Below the pieces are notes generated by a model. The model had not been told where the DNA came from and searched no databases. It was given only the letters and a program-made list of their open reading frames with translations. Positions 1-8,772 of a DNA stretch of 64,000 nt are shown here, piece by piece. Position 1 is the first letter of the stretch. Each line of letters starts with the position of its first letter. This stretch comes from CAVXDY01 sp963721335 (GTDB taxonomy: Bacteria; Actinomycetota; Thermoleophilia; Miltoncostaeales; Miltoncostaeaceae): positions 62,001 through 126,000 of the forward strand of contig CAVRIV010000008.1 in NCBI GenBank assembly GCA_963721335.1, read 5' to 3'. The translations under genes and the position numbers were made by a program.

Positions 1-176
1 CCGGGCCGATGACCACGGCGGGCGGCGGGGCGCCGGCTCAGGGCCAGGGCCGAGTGGAGATCGCGGAAGTAGCGGTTCAGCCCCCCAGCCTGATCGGGGA
101 ACCAGCCCATCCCCAGCATGAGCGGCATCGGGTCTGCCGTTGCGGTCGCCCCGAGCCGCTCCGGCGTCGCGCTCAT
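1..176 (-). CDS. Glycosyltransferase family 4-like protein, N-terminal fragment (runs off window)
   Basis: Reading leftwards from an ATG at 176, the protein contains GWFPDQAGGLNRYFRDL, the typical opening of GT4/GT-B glycosyltransferases that build surface polysaccharides. Its ATG overlaps the TGA of the upstream chain-length/kinase gene (ATGA), so the two are translationally coupled in one exopolysaccharide operon. After about residue 46 the frame turns Arg-rich, while a neighbouring frame reads APPPAVVIGP, the expected continuation. A single-base frameshift or sequence error near position 35-45 is therefore likely. The sugar specificity cannot be seen, because the catalytic half lies outside the window. 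Confidence 0.7.
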   Translation of the reverse strand, partial: MSATPERLGATATADPMPLMLGMGWFPDQAGGLNRYFRDLHSALALSRRPAARRGHRP

Positions 177-1762
177 CGCACGAGGCGTCGGGAGGGGTCC
201 TCCGTTGGAGCCGAGGACTCGCTGCGACCGTAGTACCCGCCGTAGTCCTCGTCCGACGGCGAGCCCGTCACGACGACCCCGAGCTTGGCGGCGCGCATGC
301 GGCGCAGCAGGCGGGAGGTCTCCGCGAGCATGTGCTGGGAGACCAGGTTGACGCGCGCCACGACCAGCAACGCCTCGATGTTCATGCTCATGGCCATCGT
401 GTCGCCGACGCGCAGGAGCGGCGGGGTGTCGAGGATCACCAGCTCGGAGCGCTCGCGAAGATCGGACAGGAGCGCACCGAGCGCCGGGCTGGAGACGAGC
501 TGGCCCGCGTCGCTCGCCGGCGGGCCGCTGGGCAGGAGGTGGAGCGTTCCCGCGCCGTCGCGGCCGTTGCGGTCGGGGACCGCGGGCGCGTCCCGGTCGA
601 GCTCGATGGGGATCAGCGCCTGATCGACGGGCCACTCGCGGCGCACGATGTCGGTCACGCCCGGCCGCTCCGCCGCGTCGAAGTAGGTGTGAAGCGTCGG
701 ACGCCGCAGGTCGAGATCGACCAGGATCACCCGCGTTCCGGCCCGGGCGAAGGCAACGGCGAGATTGCCCGCGGTCGTGGACTTCCCCTCGCCGTTGACG
801 GCACTCGTGACGGCGATGATCCGCGAGCGTCGTTCGAGGTCGACGAACTCGATGTTCGTGCGCAGCATCCGGAAGGCCTCGGCGCCCCCGCCGGTGGGCT
901 GCTCCGTCATCACGAGCCGGTTCGCCGACCGCACGCGTTTCGGTGGCTCCGGGATGCGCGCGAGGAGCGTGAGCCCGAGCCGCTCGCTGATCTCGTCGGC
1001 GCTGCGGACGGATGTGTCGAGAGCCTCCCGCAGGAATGCGAACCCGATGCCGACCAGGAGCCCGAGCCCGAGCCCGATGGCGCCGTTGCGGATGGGGGTC
1101 GGAGCCACCTTGGCGGCCTCGGTCCCCTCCTTGACGAGCAGCGCGTTCGACGTCTGCAGGGACTGGAGCGTCTGGAGGGTCTGGTCCTTGTCGATCAGGT
1201 TGGCCAGGAGATCCGAGCCGCTGGCGGTCTGCTGGCTGAGCGAGAGCGCGTCGATCCGGGTCTGCAGCTCGTCGCGGGCGCGGGTGATCGCCGCGGTGTC
1301 GAGCTCGAGGCGGTAGGCGATGAACTGGGTCGCGTACTCCGTCGCGAGCTTCGTCGCGAGCTCGGGATCCTCGTCCCGGACCGTGAACGTCAGGAGATCG
1401 GACGAGGGCGAGGCGGACACCGATGACGAGCCCAGGAAGTCGTCGATGCTGCGTCCGGGCTCTCCCGCTGCCTGCAGCGTCTTCCGCGCGACGGTGGGGA
1501 CGCGGGCGAGGCTCGCCTGGGTCGCGGCGGCCCTCTCCGGATCGACGGTGGCCGTCGAATCGGTCGTCCCCGTGAGGCTGCCGGCGAGGTTCTGATAGCT
1601 CAGGAGGACGTCGGCCGAGGATTCGTAGACGGGGGTCTTGCTGGTCGAGGCGGCAAAGGCCGCGCCCGCTGCGATGATCGCCGCGGCGAGGATGATCCAC
1701 CATCGCCGCCGGAGGACCGCCAGAATGCGGCGAAGCGCGAGCGGCTCGCGAGAGGTTTCCAT
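173..1762 (-). CDS. Polysaccharide chain-length determinant / bacterial tyrosine kinase fusion (Wzz-CpsD type)
   Basis: This membrane protein controls exopolysaccharide chain length and export through tyrosine autophosphorylation. An N-terminal Wzz domain is bounded by membrane segments at about residues 22-41 and 226-246. A cytosolic P-loop kinase domain follows, with Walker A SAVNGEGKST (about 321-330), Walker A' VILVDLDLRR (about 346-355) and Walker B LVILDTPP. The tail has a short tyrosine cluster, YGGYYG, the usual autophosphorylation site. A GTG at 1765 directly precedes the ATG chosen here. It overlaps the downstream glycosyltransferase and diverges from a CpsB-type phosphatase 50 bp away. 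The fused single-chain architecture is typical of Proteobacteria and many actinobacteria. The family assignment is firm; the polysaccharide is unknown. Confidence 0.9.
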   Translation of the reverse strand: METSREPLALRRILAVLRRRWWIILAAAIIAAGAAFAASTSKTPVYESSADVLLSYQNLAGSLTGTTDSTATVDPERAAATQASLARVPTVARKTLQAAGEPGRSIDDFLGSSSVSASPSSDLLTFTVRDEDPELATKLATEYATQFIAYRLELDTAAITRARDELQTRIDALSLSQQTASGSDLLANLIDKDQTLQTLQSLQTSNALLVKEGTEAAKVAPTPIRNGAIGLGLGLLVGIGFAFLREALDTSVRSADEISERLGLTLLARIPEPPKRVRSANRLVMTEQPTGGGAEAFRMLRTNIEFVDLERRSRIIAVTSAVNGEGKSTTAGNLAVAFARAGTRVILVDLDLRRPTLHTYFDAAERPGVTDIVRREWPVDQALIPIELDRDAPAVPDRNGRDGAGTLHLLPSGPPASDAGQLVSSPALGALLSDLRERSELVILDTPPLLRVGDTMAMSMNIEALLVVARVNLVSQHMLAETSRLLRRMRAAKLGVVVTGSPSDEDYGGYYGRSESSAPTEDPSRRLVR

Positions 1763-1815
1763 CACGTACCGCCCATCGTCCGGATCGCCATCCGACTGGA
1801 GCCGCGGGGACGCCC

Positions 1816-2565
1816 GTGATCGACCTGCACAGCCATATCCTTCCCGGCATCGATGACGGCGCCCGCACGCTGATCGACAGCGTCGGCCTCGCCCGCGACG
1901 CCGTCCGGGACGGGGTGACGACGATGGTAGCGACGCCCCACGTGCGCGACGACTACCCGACGCGGCCCGAGACGATGGAGCGACTCACCGGCGAGGTGCG
2001 CGAGGCGCTGCGGGCCGCGCAGGTCCCCCTCGAGGTCGTGACCGGAGGAGAGGTGGCCATCGACGCCCTCGTCCCGATGGGCGGCGAGGAGCTCACCCGC
2101 TTCAGCATCGCCGGCGCCGGTCGGTACCTGCTGGTGGAGTTCCCCTACCTCGGCTGGCCCCTGCGCCTGCCGAGCGAGATCGAGCGGCTCCACGGGCTGG
2201 GCATGATCGCGCTGATCGCGCATCCGGAGCGCAGCAGAGACGTGCAGGAGAGGCCGGAGCGCCTGGCGCCGTTCGTCGACCAGGGGGCGCTCGTGCAGGT
2301 GACGGCGGCGTCGTTGGACGGTCGCCTCGGCCGCCCGGCACGGCGGGCGGCGATGCGCTTGCTGGACCTCGGCCTTGCCCATGCGGTGGCGAGCGACGCT
2401 CACATGCCAGGGGTCCGGGAGGTCGGAATGTCGCGGGTGGCGGAGGCCCTCCGGGACGAGCGCCTGGCCCGGTGGCTGACCCTGGAGGTCCCCGGGGCCG
2501 TCGTCGCCGGCGAGGAACCGCCACCGCGCCCCGCGCGTCGTCGCCGGTGGGCCCTCTGGGGCTAG
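1816..2565 (+). CDS. CpsB/CapC-type protein-tyrosine phosphatase (PHP domain)
   Basis: A predicted Mn-dependent phosphotyrosine phosphatase of the PHP superfamily that would dephosphorylate the neighbouring BY-kinase. It opens with the metal-binding motif IDLHSHILPGIDDGA. Further metal ligands follow in ATPHV (near residue 40), GGEV (near 76), IAHPER (near 134) and SDAHMPG (near 195). Its 249 residues match the CpsB/YwqE family. The GTG start gives the motif at residue 2, as in homologues. It is transcribed divergently from the kinase with only about 50 bp between, rather than following it in one operon. Family function is well established; the substrate is inferred from context. Confidence 0.88.
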   Translation: MIDLHSHILPGIDDGARTLIDSVGLARDAVRDGVTTMVATPHVRDDYPTRPETMERLTGEVREALRAAQVPLEVVTGGEVAIDALVPMGGEELTRFSIAGAGRYLLVEFPYLGWPLRLPSEIERLHGLGMIALIAHPERSRDVQERPERLAPFVDQGALVQVTAASLDGRLGRPARRAAMRLLDLGLAHAVASDAHMPGVREVGMSRVAEALRDERLARWLTLEVPGAVVAGEEPPPRPARRRRWALWG

Positions 2566-2889
2566 CCACCGGGCAATGCGCGCGCGGCCGATTCGTCCGC
2601 TCGGCACCGCTCTCCTGGTCGTCATGCGAAAATCTGAGGGAATGCTGGTGATTCCAGTTCTTTCGGCGCCTCTGAACGAACCCCCACCAGGGCTCCCGAG
2701 GCCCATCGTGGTCGCACGAACCGCGGTTCGCTACTAACCCGGTGGGGAGTCGAACTTACCTAAACCCATCCATTGGGATTGGTCTGGCACGGATCTCCGC
2801 CGGCGCCACCTCGGGCCCGGAGCCCTTCGCGTGCCCCGGTTCCGCCCGGCGGGGGCTGACCGGGCCGTTGCGATACGGTCGGCCCACGT
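2566..2889. other. Intergenic region, no gene seen
   Basis: About 324 bp between the phosphatase gene and tRNA-Arg, visibly less GC-rich than its surroundings. I see no convincing reading frame. It probably holds the promoter for the tRNA, but I cannot assign a -10/-35 pair with confidence. Confidence 0.5.
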
Positions 2890-2962
2890 GCGCTCGTAGC
2901 TCAGTGGACAGAGCGGCGGCCTTCTAAGCCGCGGGTCGCAGGTTCGAATCCTGCCGGGCGCA
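2890..2962 (+). tRNA. tRNA-Arg(TCT)
   Basis: A full cloverleaf can be drawn. The acceptor arm GCGCTCG pairs with CGGGCGC, with one G-U pair. The anticodon loop CTTCTAA gives anticodon TCT, and the T-arm is GCAGG-TTCGAAT-CCTGC. The discriminator base is A and no CCA is encoded. It reads the AGA and AGG arginine codons. Confidence 0.95.
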
Positions 2963-2992
2963 CTCAAGAACGCCTGCCCACCGGGGCCCCGA

Positions 2993-4336
2993 TCAGACCT
3001 CGAGGTGGCGTGCGGCGGTGATGAGCGCTTCGGAAAACGTCGGGAACTGGACGATCGTGTCGCACAGCACCTCGATGGGGACCCGGGCGCGCACCGCCAG
3101 CACGGCCAGGTGGATCCACTCCGCCGCGAGGGGGCCGACGGCATGGGCGCCCACGAGCACGCGCTCGCGGCGGTCGGCCACCACCCCGACCAGGCCCTCC
3201 ACCTCCCGCCCGTAGGTCCGCCCGCGCTCCACCTCGTGGAGGGGGACCGTTGCGACCGCCACGTCCAGCCCGGCCTCGCGTGCGCCCGAGGCCGTGAGGC
3301 CCACGGCGGCGATCTCGGGATCGCAGAAGACCGAGCGCGGCACGGCGGTGTAGTCGGCCGCGACCGTCTCGCCCAGGATGTCGGCGCAGACCACCCGGCC
3401 CTGATAGGCCGCCACATGGGTGAACTGACCGATGCCGGTGACGTCGCCGACGGCCCATACCCCGTCCGCGGCCCGGCAACGGTCGTCGACCGGGATGCCC
3501 CCATCGTCGGCCTCGATCCCCACCGTCTCCAGCCCCAGGTCGTCCACGCGGGGGCGACGGCCCGTGGCGACGACGACCCGCTCCACGGTCCGCTGGTCCC
3601 CGTCGCTCAGGCGCAGGCGCGCGCGCTCCCCGTCCCGTGTGAGGGCCACCACCTCGGTCCCGAGCATCAGATCGATGCCCTCCCCCCGAAGGCTCCGGGC
3701 GAGCAGGTCCCCGACCTCCGCCTCCTCGGCCGGCAGCGGGCGCGGCGCATCGTCGATCATCACCACGCGGCTCCCGTAGCGGTGGAGCATCTGCCCGATC
3801 TCGACACCCACGGGCCCCGCGCCCAGGATCGCGGCGCTCTCCGGCACACGCCGGAGCTCCATCGCCTCGCGATTGGTCCAGTACTCGATCCCGTCGAGGC
3901 CCTCGATGGGCGGGATGACGGGCGCGCTTCCGGATGCGACGACCACCCACCGAGCGGCGTGCACCGTTCCCTCCACCTCGACGCGGCCGGGCCCCGCCAG
4001 ACGCCCGTGGCCGCGCAGGATGGTCACCCCGAGCGCGGCGTAGTGCTCGGTCTTCTCGGCATCGTCCCATCGGGAGACCACGTCGTCGCGGAAGGCGACG
4101 ACCTGGTCCCAACGCTCGATCCCCGCTCCCACGCCGGGGACGCGGCGGGCGTCGGCGACGGCCTCGGCGGGGCGCAGGAGCGTCTTGGCGGGCATGCACG
4201 CCCAGTAGGGGCACTCGCCGCCCACGAGCCCCGACTCGACCATCGCGACATCCATGCCGGCGTCGGCCAGCCGGCCTGCGACCGCGCGCCCGCCGGAGCC
4301 CGAGCCGATCACCACCACATCGAAGCGCTCGCTCAT
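2993..4336 (-). CDS. FAD-dependent pyridine nucleotide-disulfide oxidoreductase (dihydrolipoyl dehydrogenase / mercuric reductase family)
   Basis: A class I flavoprotein disulfide reductase of about 447 residues. It has an N-terminal FAD Rossmann motif VVIGSGSGGRAVAGRLA and the redox-active disulfide CPYWAC (two Cys with four residues between). A second NAD(P)-binding GAGPVGVEIG lies near residue 175, then an ATGRRPRVDDLGLE segment and a C-terminal dimerisation domain. The CPYWAC variant differs from the CLNVGC of true lipoamide dehydrogenases, so the substrate is uncertain. The ATG at 4336 was chosen because the FAD motif follows immediately and GGGGGGAC precedes it. The open frame extends further upstream, but that stretch looks non-coding. 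No 2-oxoacid dehydrogenase genes are nearby. Confidence 0.85.
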   Translation of the reverse strand: MSERFDVVVIGSGSGGRAVAGRLADAGMDVAMVESGLVGGECPYWACMPAKTLLRPAEAVADARRVPGVGAGIERWDQVVAFRDDVVSRWDDAEKTEHYAALGVTILRGHGRLAGPGRVEVEGTVHAARWVVVASGSAPVIPPIEGLDGIEYWTNREAMELRRVPESAAILGAGPVGVEIGQMLHRYGSRVVMIDDAPRPLPAEEAEVGDLLARSLRGEGIDLMLGTEVVALTRDGERARLRLSDGDQRTVERVVVATGRRPRVDDLGLETVGIEADDGGIPVDDRCRAADGVWAVGDVTGIGQFTHVAAYQGRVVCADILGETVAADYTAVPRSVFCDPEIAAVGLTASGAREAGLDVAVATVPLHEVERGRTYGREVEGLVGVVADRRERVLVGAHAVGPLAAEWIHLAVLAVRARVPIEVLCDTIVQFPTFSEALITAARHLEV

Positions 4337-4525
4337 GCCGTCCCCCCATGGTGGAGCCGCCGTGCAGGCCGTCGCTGCCGCAGGGCTAGTACCCACGGCG
4401 GCGCGGTACAAAGCGCCGGAGGCCTTCCCGGCGTCCCTCGCCGCCTCGCGGCGACCTGGCGGGCGGCGGCTCGGCTGGAGCCCCGCACGGTTAGCGCCCC
4501 TCCTGCATGGGGATAAGAGCGTGAC

Positions 4526-5581
4526 GTGACCGCCGCTCTCGATCTCCGCCCGCATGCGCAGCTGCGACCCGTCAACGGAATCCTGGCCGCGATCGGCGAT
4601 ACGCCCCTGGTCGAGCTGCGGCGCTACCTCAGAGACCAACGGGTCAGGGTCTGGGCGAAGATCGAGGCCGGCAACCCGGGGGCGAGCGCCAAGGCCCGGC
4701 CGGCCGCGCGGATGATCGGCGATGCCCTGGAGCAGGGCCTGATCGGGCCGGACACGACGGTGATCGAGTCCACCTCGGGGAACATGGGCGTCGGTCTGGC
4801 GCAGGCGTGCCGTTATCACGGGATGCGGCTGATCTGCGTCGTGGACAGCCGGACGCACGAGACGAACGTGCGGACCCTGCGGGCGCTCGGGGCCGACGTC
4901 CGGATCGTCTCGCGCCCCGATCCGGCGACGGGAGACCTCCTCACCGCCCGCCTCAAGCTCGTGGAGCTTCTGCTCGAGACCACGCCGGGGTCGTTCTGGC
5001 CCGATCAATACGCCAACGAGTCCAACCCCGCGGCTCACGCCGACGGCACGATGCGTGAGATCGACGAGGCGCTGGGCGGGGAGCTGGACTACCTCTTCGT
5101 CGCGACGAGCACCGCGGGGACGCTCCGCGGCTGCTGCGACTACCTGAGCCAGCACCGGCGCGCGACCCGGGTCGTGGCGGTGGACGCCGTCGGCAGCGTG
5201 CTCTTCGGGGGTGCGCGCGCCGCGCGGCGTCTCCCCGGCTTCGGGGCCGGGATCGAGACCGCGCTCTCCCGGTCAGCCGAGTTCGACACCCTGATGAGGG
5301 TCTCGGACCTGGATTGCGTCGTCGGGTGCCGGCGCCTGATCGATCGGGAGGCGGTTTTCGCCGGGGCCTCCTCCGGCGGGGTGGCCGCGGCCCTCGAGTC
5401 CGCGGCACCGTTCCTCCCGCCGGGGAGCCGATGCGCGCTCATCTTCCCCGACGGCGGAGCCGGATACCTGGGAACGGTCTACGACGACGGCTGGGTCGCC
5501 GACACGCTCGGTGTCGATCCGGTGGAGCTCGCCGCGCTGGTCGCGGGTGAGCGGGCCGCATCGCTGACGGCAGCGGTCTGA
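4526..5581 (+). CDS. SbnA-like PLP-dependent synthase (cysteine synthase fold)
   Basis: A fold-type II PLP enzyme of 351 residues. The PLP lysine lies in NPGASAKARPA (Lys56) and the phosphate-binding loop is STSGNMG. Similarity is to the SbnA/cysteine synthase group; SbnA condenses O-phosphoserine with glutamate on the way to 2,3-diaminopropionate. The residue after the catalytic Lys is Ala where cysteine synthases and SbnA usually have Asp (KDR), so the substrate may differ. The GTG start follows a TAAGAG hexamer by 6 nt, so the mRNA could be leaderless. It is the first gene of a tight four-gene operon, with only 3 nt to the next gene. The exact reaction is inferred. Confidence 0.75.
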   Translation: MTAALDLRPHAQLRPVNGILAAIGDTPLVELRRYLRDQRVRVWAKIEAGNPGASAKARPAARMIGDALEQGLIGPDTTVIESTSGNMGVGLAQACRYHGMRLICVVDSRTHETNVRTLRALGADVRIVSRPDPATGDLLTARLKLVELLLETTPGSFWPDQYANESNPAAHADGTMREIDEALGGELDYLFVATSTAGTLRGCCDYLSQHRRATRVVAVDAVGSVLFGGARAARRLPGFGAGIETALSRSAEFDTLMRVSDLDCVVGCRRLIDREAVFAGASSGGVAAALESAAPFLPPGSRCALIFPDGGAGYLGTVYDDGWVADTLGVDPVELAALVAGERAASLTAAV

Positions 5582-5584
5582 GGC

Positions 5585-7300
5585 GTGGCCATCCCTGACC
5601 TCCGGGTCGCGATCCTCGGCCTCGGCCCGAAGGGCCTCTTCGCGCTGGAGCGTCTGCTCGATCACGCCTGCCGCCGAGGAGCGCGGACCTCGATCCACGT
5701 GGACGCCTTCGAGCCCCATCCGGTGCCTGGCGCGGGGCCGGTGTACGACCCCCGCCAACCCCCGTACCTCCGCATGAACATCGCCTCCGACCACCTGAGC
5801 CTCTGGTCCGCGGACAACGCCGCGGTGCCCTCGCGGGAGCGCCTGACCTTCTCGGAGTGGCGAGGCTCACAGGATCTCGTCGGGAGGGCTGCAAGCGCGC
5901 GCTACCCGCCCCGCGCCCTGGTCGGCCGCTACCTCGCCGACGGGCTCGATCGCCTCCGTCGTCGGTTGCCCCCGTGGGTGAGGCTCGAGCTGCTGCCCCT
6001 CGAGGCTCGCGCCGCGCATACGGACGGCACGAGCTGGACGGTCGTCGCGGCGGACCATTCCGCCCGGGTCTACGACGAGGTCCTGGTGACGGCCGGGCAC
6101 GGGACCTGGGCCGCGCCGGCCGAGCCCGAGTCCTGGCCGCACGCCGCCCCGCTGGTACCGGCGGTCTTTCCCGTCAGCCGGTGGCTGACCGCCGAGCGCG
6201 TGCCGCCGGGGGCCGTCGTCGTGGTCCGGGGCTTCGCGCTGACCTTCCTCGACGCCGCCCTCGCGCTGACCGAGGGGAGGGGTGGAGCCTTCGAAGCCGA
6301 GGACCATCCGTACCGGCTGCGGTACGTGCCGGGCGCGGCCGACGCGGGCGTGATCGTGCCGGTCTCCCGGACCGGGCGGGCGATGCTCGCCAAGCCCGAG
6401 CCCGAGCTGGCGGCCTCGGTCCCCGAGCTGGAGGAGATCGCCCGGTCGGGCCGCGAACGGGTCCTCGCGCTGCCCCGGGGCTTCGATCTCAGGAAGGACC
6501 TGCTGCCGATCCTCGCGGACACCGCGGCCGCCGCACTCCTGGCAGCCAACCGCCGCCGGCCGGAGGGCGAGCGCCGGCGCCGTGTCGCCGAAGCGGCCGG
6601 CCGGTGGCTCTCCAGGGCATGCGACGGATTTCCACCCGTCGCCGCCCACCATGCCGCCGCTGAGGTGGAACGCTCGCTGGAGGTCGGGGCCGGCCTGCGG
6701 CCGCCCGACCTTCCCTGGGCGCTGGGGCAGACCTGGCAGAGCCTCTACCCCGGGCTGGTCGCGCGCCTCGGCGGTGCGGGACTCTCCCACCACGAGTGGC
6801 CGGCCTTTCGCCGGCTGGCGGCCGAGATGGAGCGGGTCGCCTTCGGTCCGCCGCCCGTCAACGCCGCGAAGCTGCTCGCCCTGGTCGGCGCGGGCAGGGT
6901 CGACCTCGACCATGCCGGAGGGTCGCCGATCACCACGACCCGCGGCGTCACCTCGGTCGGCGCGGGGCCCGCCCGGCGGATGGTGGACGTCGTCGTGAAC
7001 GCGGTGCTGCCGGCTCCCGGTGTGCGCGGTTCCGGCTCGGCGCTCCTCGCGCAGCTCACCGCCGACGGTCACGTCCGGGTCGCGCCGCGGCGTCGCGGGT
7101 TGGAGATCACGAGCGACGCGGCGTGTGTCGGGCGCGACGGCCGCCGAACCCCGGGCCTGTCGGCGATCGGCCGCGCGACGGAGGACTGGGTCATCGGCAA
7201 CGACACCCTCAATCGCAGCCTGCATCCGCACGTCGATCGCTGGGCGCACCGGATCGCCGTCGCGTCCGGCCGCGCCCTGCCGCGCCGCGACGCCGCGTGA
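5585..7300 (+). CDS. FAD/NAD(P)-binding protein, PF13454-like
   Basis: A 571-residue flavoprotein-like protein. It begins with a Rossmann motif, VAILGLGPKGLFALERLL, and has a second nucleotide-binding stretch near residue 210 (VVVRGFALTFLDAALAL). It resembles the FAD-NAD(P)-binding family often found beside SbnA-like and Y4yA-like genes. The GTG start is 3 nt after the previous stop, and its own TGA overlaps the next gene's GTG, so all three are probably co-translated. A redox step on an amino acid intermediate is plausible, as with the dehydrogenase SbnB, but this is a different family. The substrate is unknown. Confidence 0.7.
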   Translation: MAIPDLRVAILGLGPKGLFALERLLDHACRRGARTSIHVDAFEPHPVPGAGPVYDPRQPPYLRMNIASDHLSLWSADNAAVPSRERLTFSEWRGSQDLVGRAASARYPPRALVGRYLADGLDRLRRRLPPWVRLELLPLEARAAHTDGTSWTVVAADHSARVYDEVLVTAGHGTWAAPAEPESWPHAAPLVPAVFPVSRWLTAERVPPGAVVVVRGFALTFLDAALALTEGRGGAFEAEDHPYRLRYVPGAADAGVIVPVSRTGRAMLAKPEPELAASVPELEEIARSGRERVLALPRGFDLRKDLLPILADTAAAALLAANRRRPEGERRRRVAEAAGRWLSRACDGFPPVAAHHAAAEVERSLEVGAGLRPPDLPWALGQTWQSLYPGLVARLGGAGLSHHEWPAFRRLAAEMERVAFGPPPVNAAKLLALVGAGRVDLDHAGGSPITTTRGVTSVGAGPARRMVDVVVNAVLPAPGVRGSGSALLAQLTADGHVRVAPRRRGLEITSDAACVGRDGRRTPGLSAIGRATEDWVIGNDTLNRSLHPHVDRWAHRIAVASGRALPRRDAA

Positions 7301-8772
7301 GCCTCCGGGTGCCCGCGAACCCGGTCGCCAGCCTGCGCGCGCGGTGCGAGGGCATCGTGGCGCTGCCCGCACGACTGGAGCCGTGGCAGCGTGAGCTCTG
7401 CTCCCACCCGGACCTGATCCAGGAGTGGATGCGGGTGCACGGGTCGCCGGTCAACCTGATCGATCCGCGGCCGATGGCCCGCAACGCCGCGGAGCTCGAG
7501 GACGCGGCCGCGCCCTTCGATCTCGCGTTCCGCGTCTACTTCGCCCGCAAGGCGAACAAGGCGCTGGCGCTCGTCGATGAGGCGAGGCGGCTCGGCTTGG
7601 GCATCGACCTCGCAAGCGAGCGCGAGCTGGCGCAGGTTCTGCGGCGCGGGGTCCCCGGCGCGGCGACGATCATGACCGCGGCCGTGAAGCCGACGGCGCT
7701 GCTGGAGCTCTGCCTGGCCTCGGGCACCACCGTCGCGCTCGACAACCGGGACGAGCTGAGCAGGGTGGGCGAGCTCGCGGCGCGCATGCGCCTCGGCGCG
7801 TCGGTCGCCGTCCGCCTGACGCCGGACCTGGGGCCGGATCGCCCGTCGTCCCGATTCGGCTTCGAGCTCGACGAGGCGATCGCCGCCGCCGGCTCATGGC
7901 CGGACGCCGTGAGGATCGACGGCGTCCACTTCCACCTGGACGGATACGACCCGGACGACCGGGTCGCGGCGATCGGACAGGCACTGGCTCTCGTCGATGC
8001 TCTCCGGCAGAGGGACCACCACCCCCGGTTCATCGACATCGGCGGCGGGATCCCGATGAGCTACATCGACGACCCCGCCGCGTGGGAGCGCTTCTGGCAC
8101 GAGCACCGCGCTGCGCTGCTGGGCCGGCGCGAGCCGCTGACGTTCGACAACCACGGGCTCGGCCTCATCGCCCACCGGGGCGAGGTCATCGGCAGGCCCG
8201 CCGTGTACCCGTACCGCCAGCCCCTCACCCGCGGTCCGTGGCTGGCCCACGTGCTCTCGGCGCGGCCGTCATGGGCGGCCGGCGGCACGGTCGCCGACGG
8301 CCTGCGCGACCGCGGGCTGGAGCTGCGTTGCGAGCCGGGACGGGCGCTTCTGGACGGGTGCGGGCTGACGGCGGCGCGCGTTGCGCACCGGAAGCGACGG
8401 CGCGACGGCGCGTGGCTCATCGGCCTGGAGATGAACCGCACCCAGTGCCGCTCGGCCTCGGAGGACTTCCTCGTCGATCCCCTGCTGATCCGCCCCGATC
8501 CGGAGGCCGCACGCCCCTCGGATGATGACCCCGCGGGTCCGATCGAGGGGTACCTCGTCGGTGCCTACTGCATCGAGCGAGAGCTGCTCACCTGGAGGCG
8601 GCTCCGCTTTCCGACCGGGGTTCGCGTGGACGACATCGTCGTCTTCCCCAACACGGCCGGCTACCTGATGCACATCCTCGAGAGCAGCTCGCACCAGATC
8701 CCCCTCGCCCGCAACCTCATCCTCGGACCGGAACGCGCGCCATGGCCGGACCCCATCGATCGTCCGGAATGA
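7297..8772 (+). CDS. Y4yA-family PLP-dependent decarboxylase-like protein (diaminopimelate/ornithine decarboxylase fold)
   Basis: A fold-type III PLP enzyme of about 491 residues. The PLP lysine is Lys85 in FARKANKALA, followed by GIDLASERELAQ, both typical of the alanine racemase-like barrel. HFHLDGY and FIDIGGGIP match substrate- and phosphate-binding regions, and the beta-sheet C-terminal domain (VGAYCIERELLTWR, FPNTAGYLMH) is present. The start is a GTG overlapping the previous TGA (GTGA). It belongs to the Y4yA group rather than the housekeeping lysA group. The expected product is a decarboxylated amino acid or a citryl/malyl amino acid conjugate, but no partner ligase is present. The function is inferred from family and neighbours. 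Confidence 0.78.
   Translation: MSLRVPANPVASLRARCEGIVALPARLEPWQRELCSHPDLIQEWMRVHGSPVNLIDPRPMARNAAELEDAAAPFDLAFRVYFARKANKALALVDEARRLGLGIDLASERELAQVLRRGVPGAATIMTAAVKPTALLELCLASGTTVALDNRDELSRVGELAARMRLGASVAVRLTPDLGPDRPSSRFGFELDEAIAAAGSWPDAVRIDGVHFHLDGYDPDDRVAAIGQALALVDALRQRDHHPRFIDIGGGIPMSYIDDPAAWERFWHEHRAALLGRREPLTFDNHGLGLIAHRGEVIGRPAVYPYRQPLTRGPWLAHVLSARPSWAAGGTVADGLRDRGLELRCEPGRALLDGCGLTAARVAHRKRRRDGAWLIGLEMNRTQCRSASEDFLVDPLLIRPDPEAARPSDDDPAGPIEGYLVGAYCIERELLTWRRLRFPTGVRVDDIVVFPNTAGYLMHILESSSHQIPLARNLILGPERAPWPDPIDRPE

Noticed and set aside
2993..4336. Calling the flavoprotein lipoamide dehydrogenase or mercuric reductase
   Set aside because: The CPYWAC disulfide differs from both, and there are no 2-oxoacid dehydrogenase or mer genes nearby.
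2993..5155. A 720-residue version of the flavoprotein with a long N-terminal extension
   Set aside because: The extension is antisense to the SbnA-like gene and lacks protein-like features; the FAD motif directly follows the ATG at 4336.
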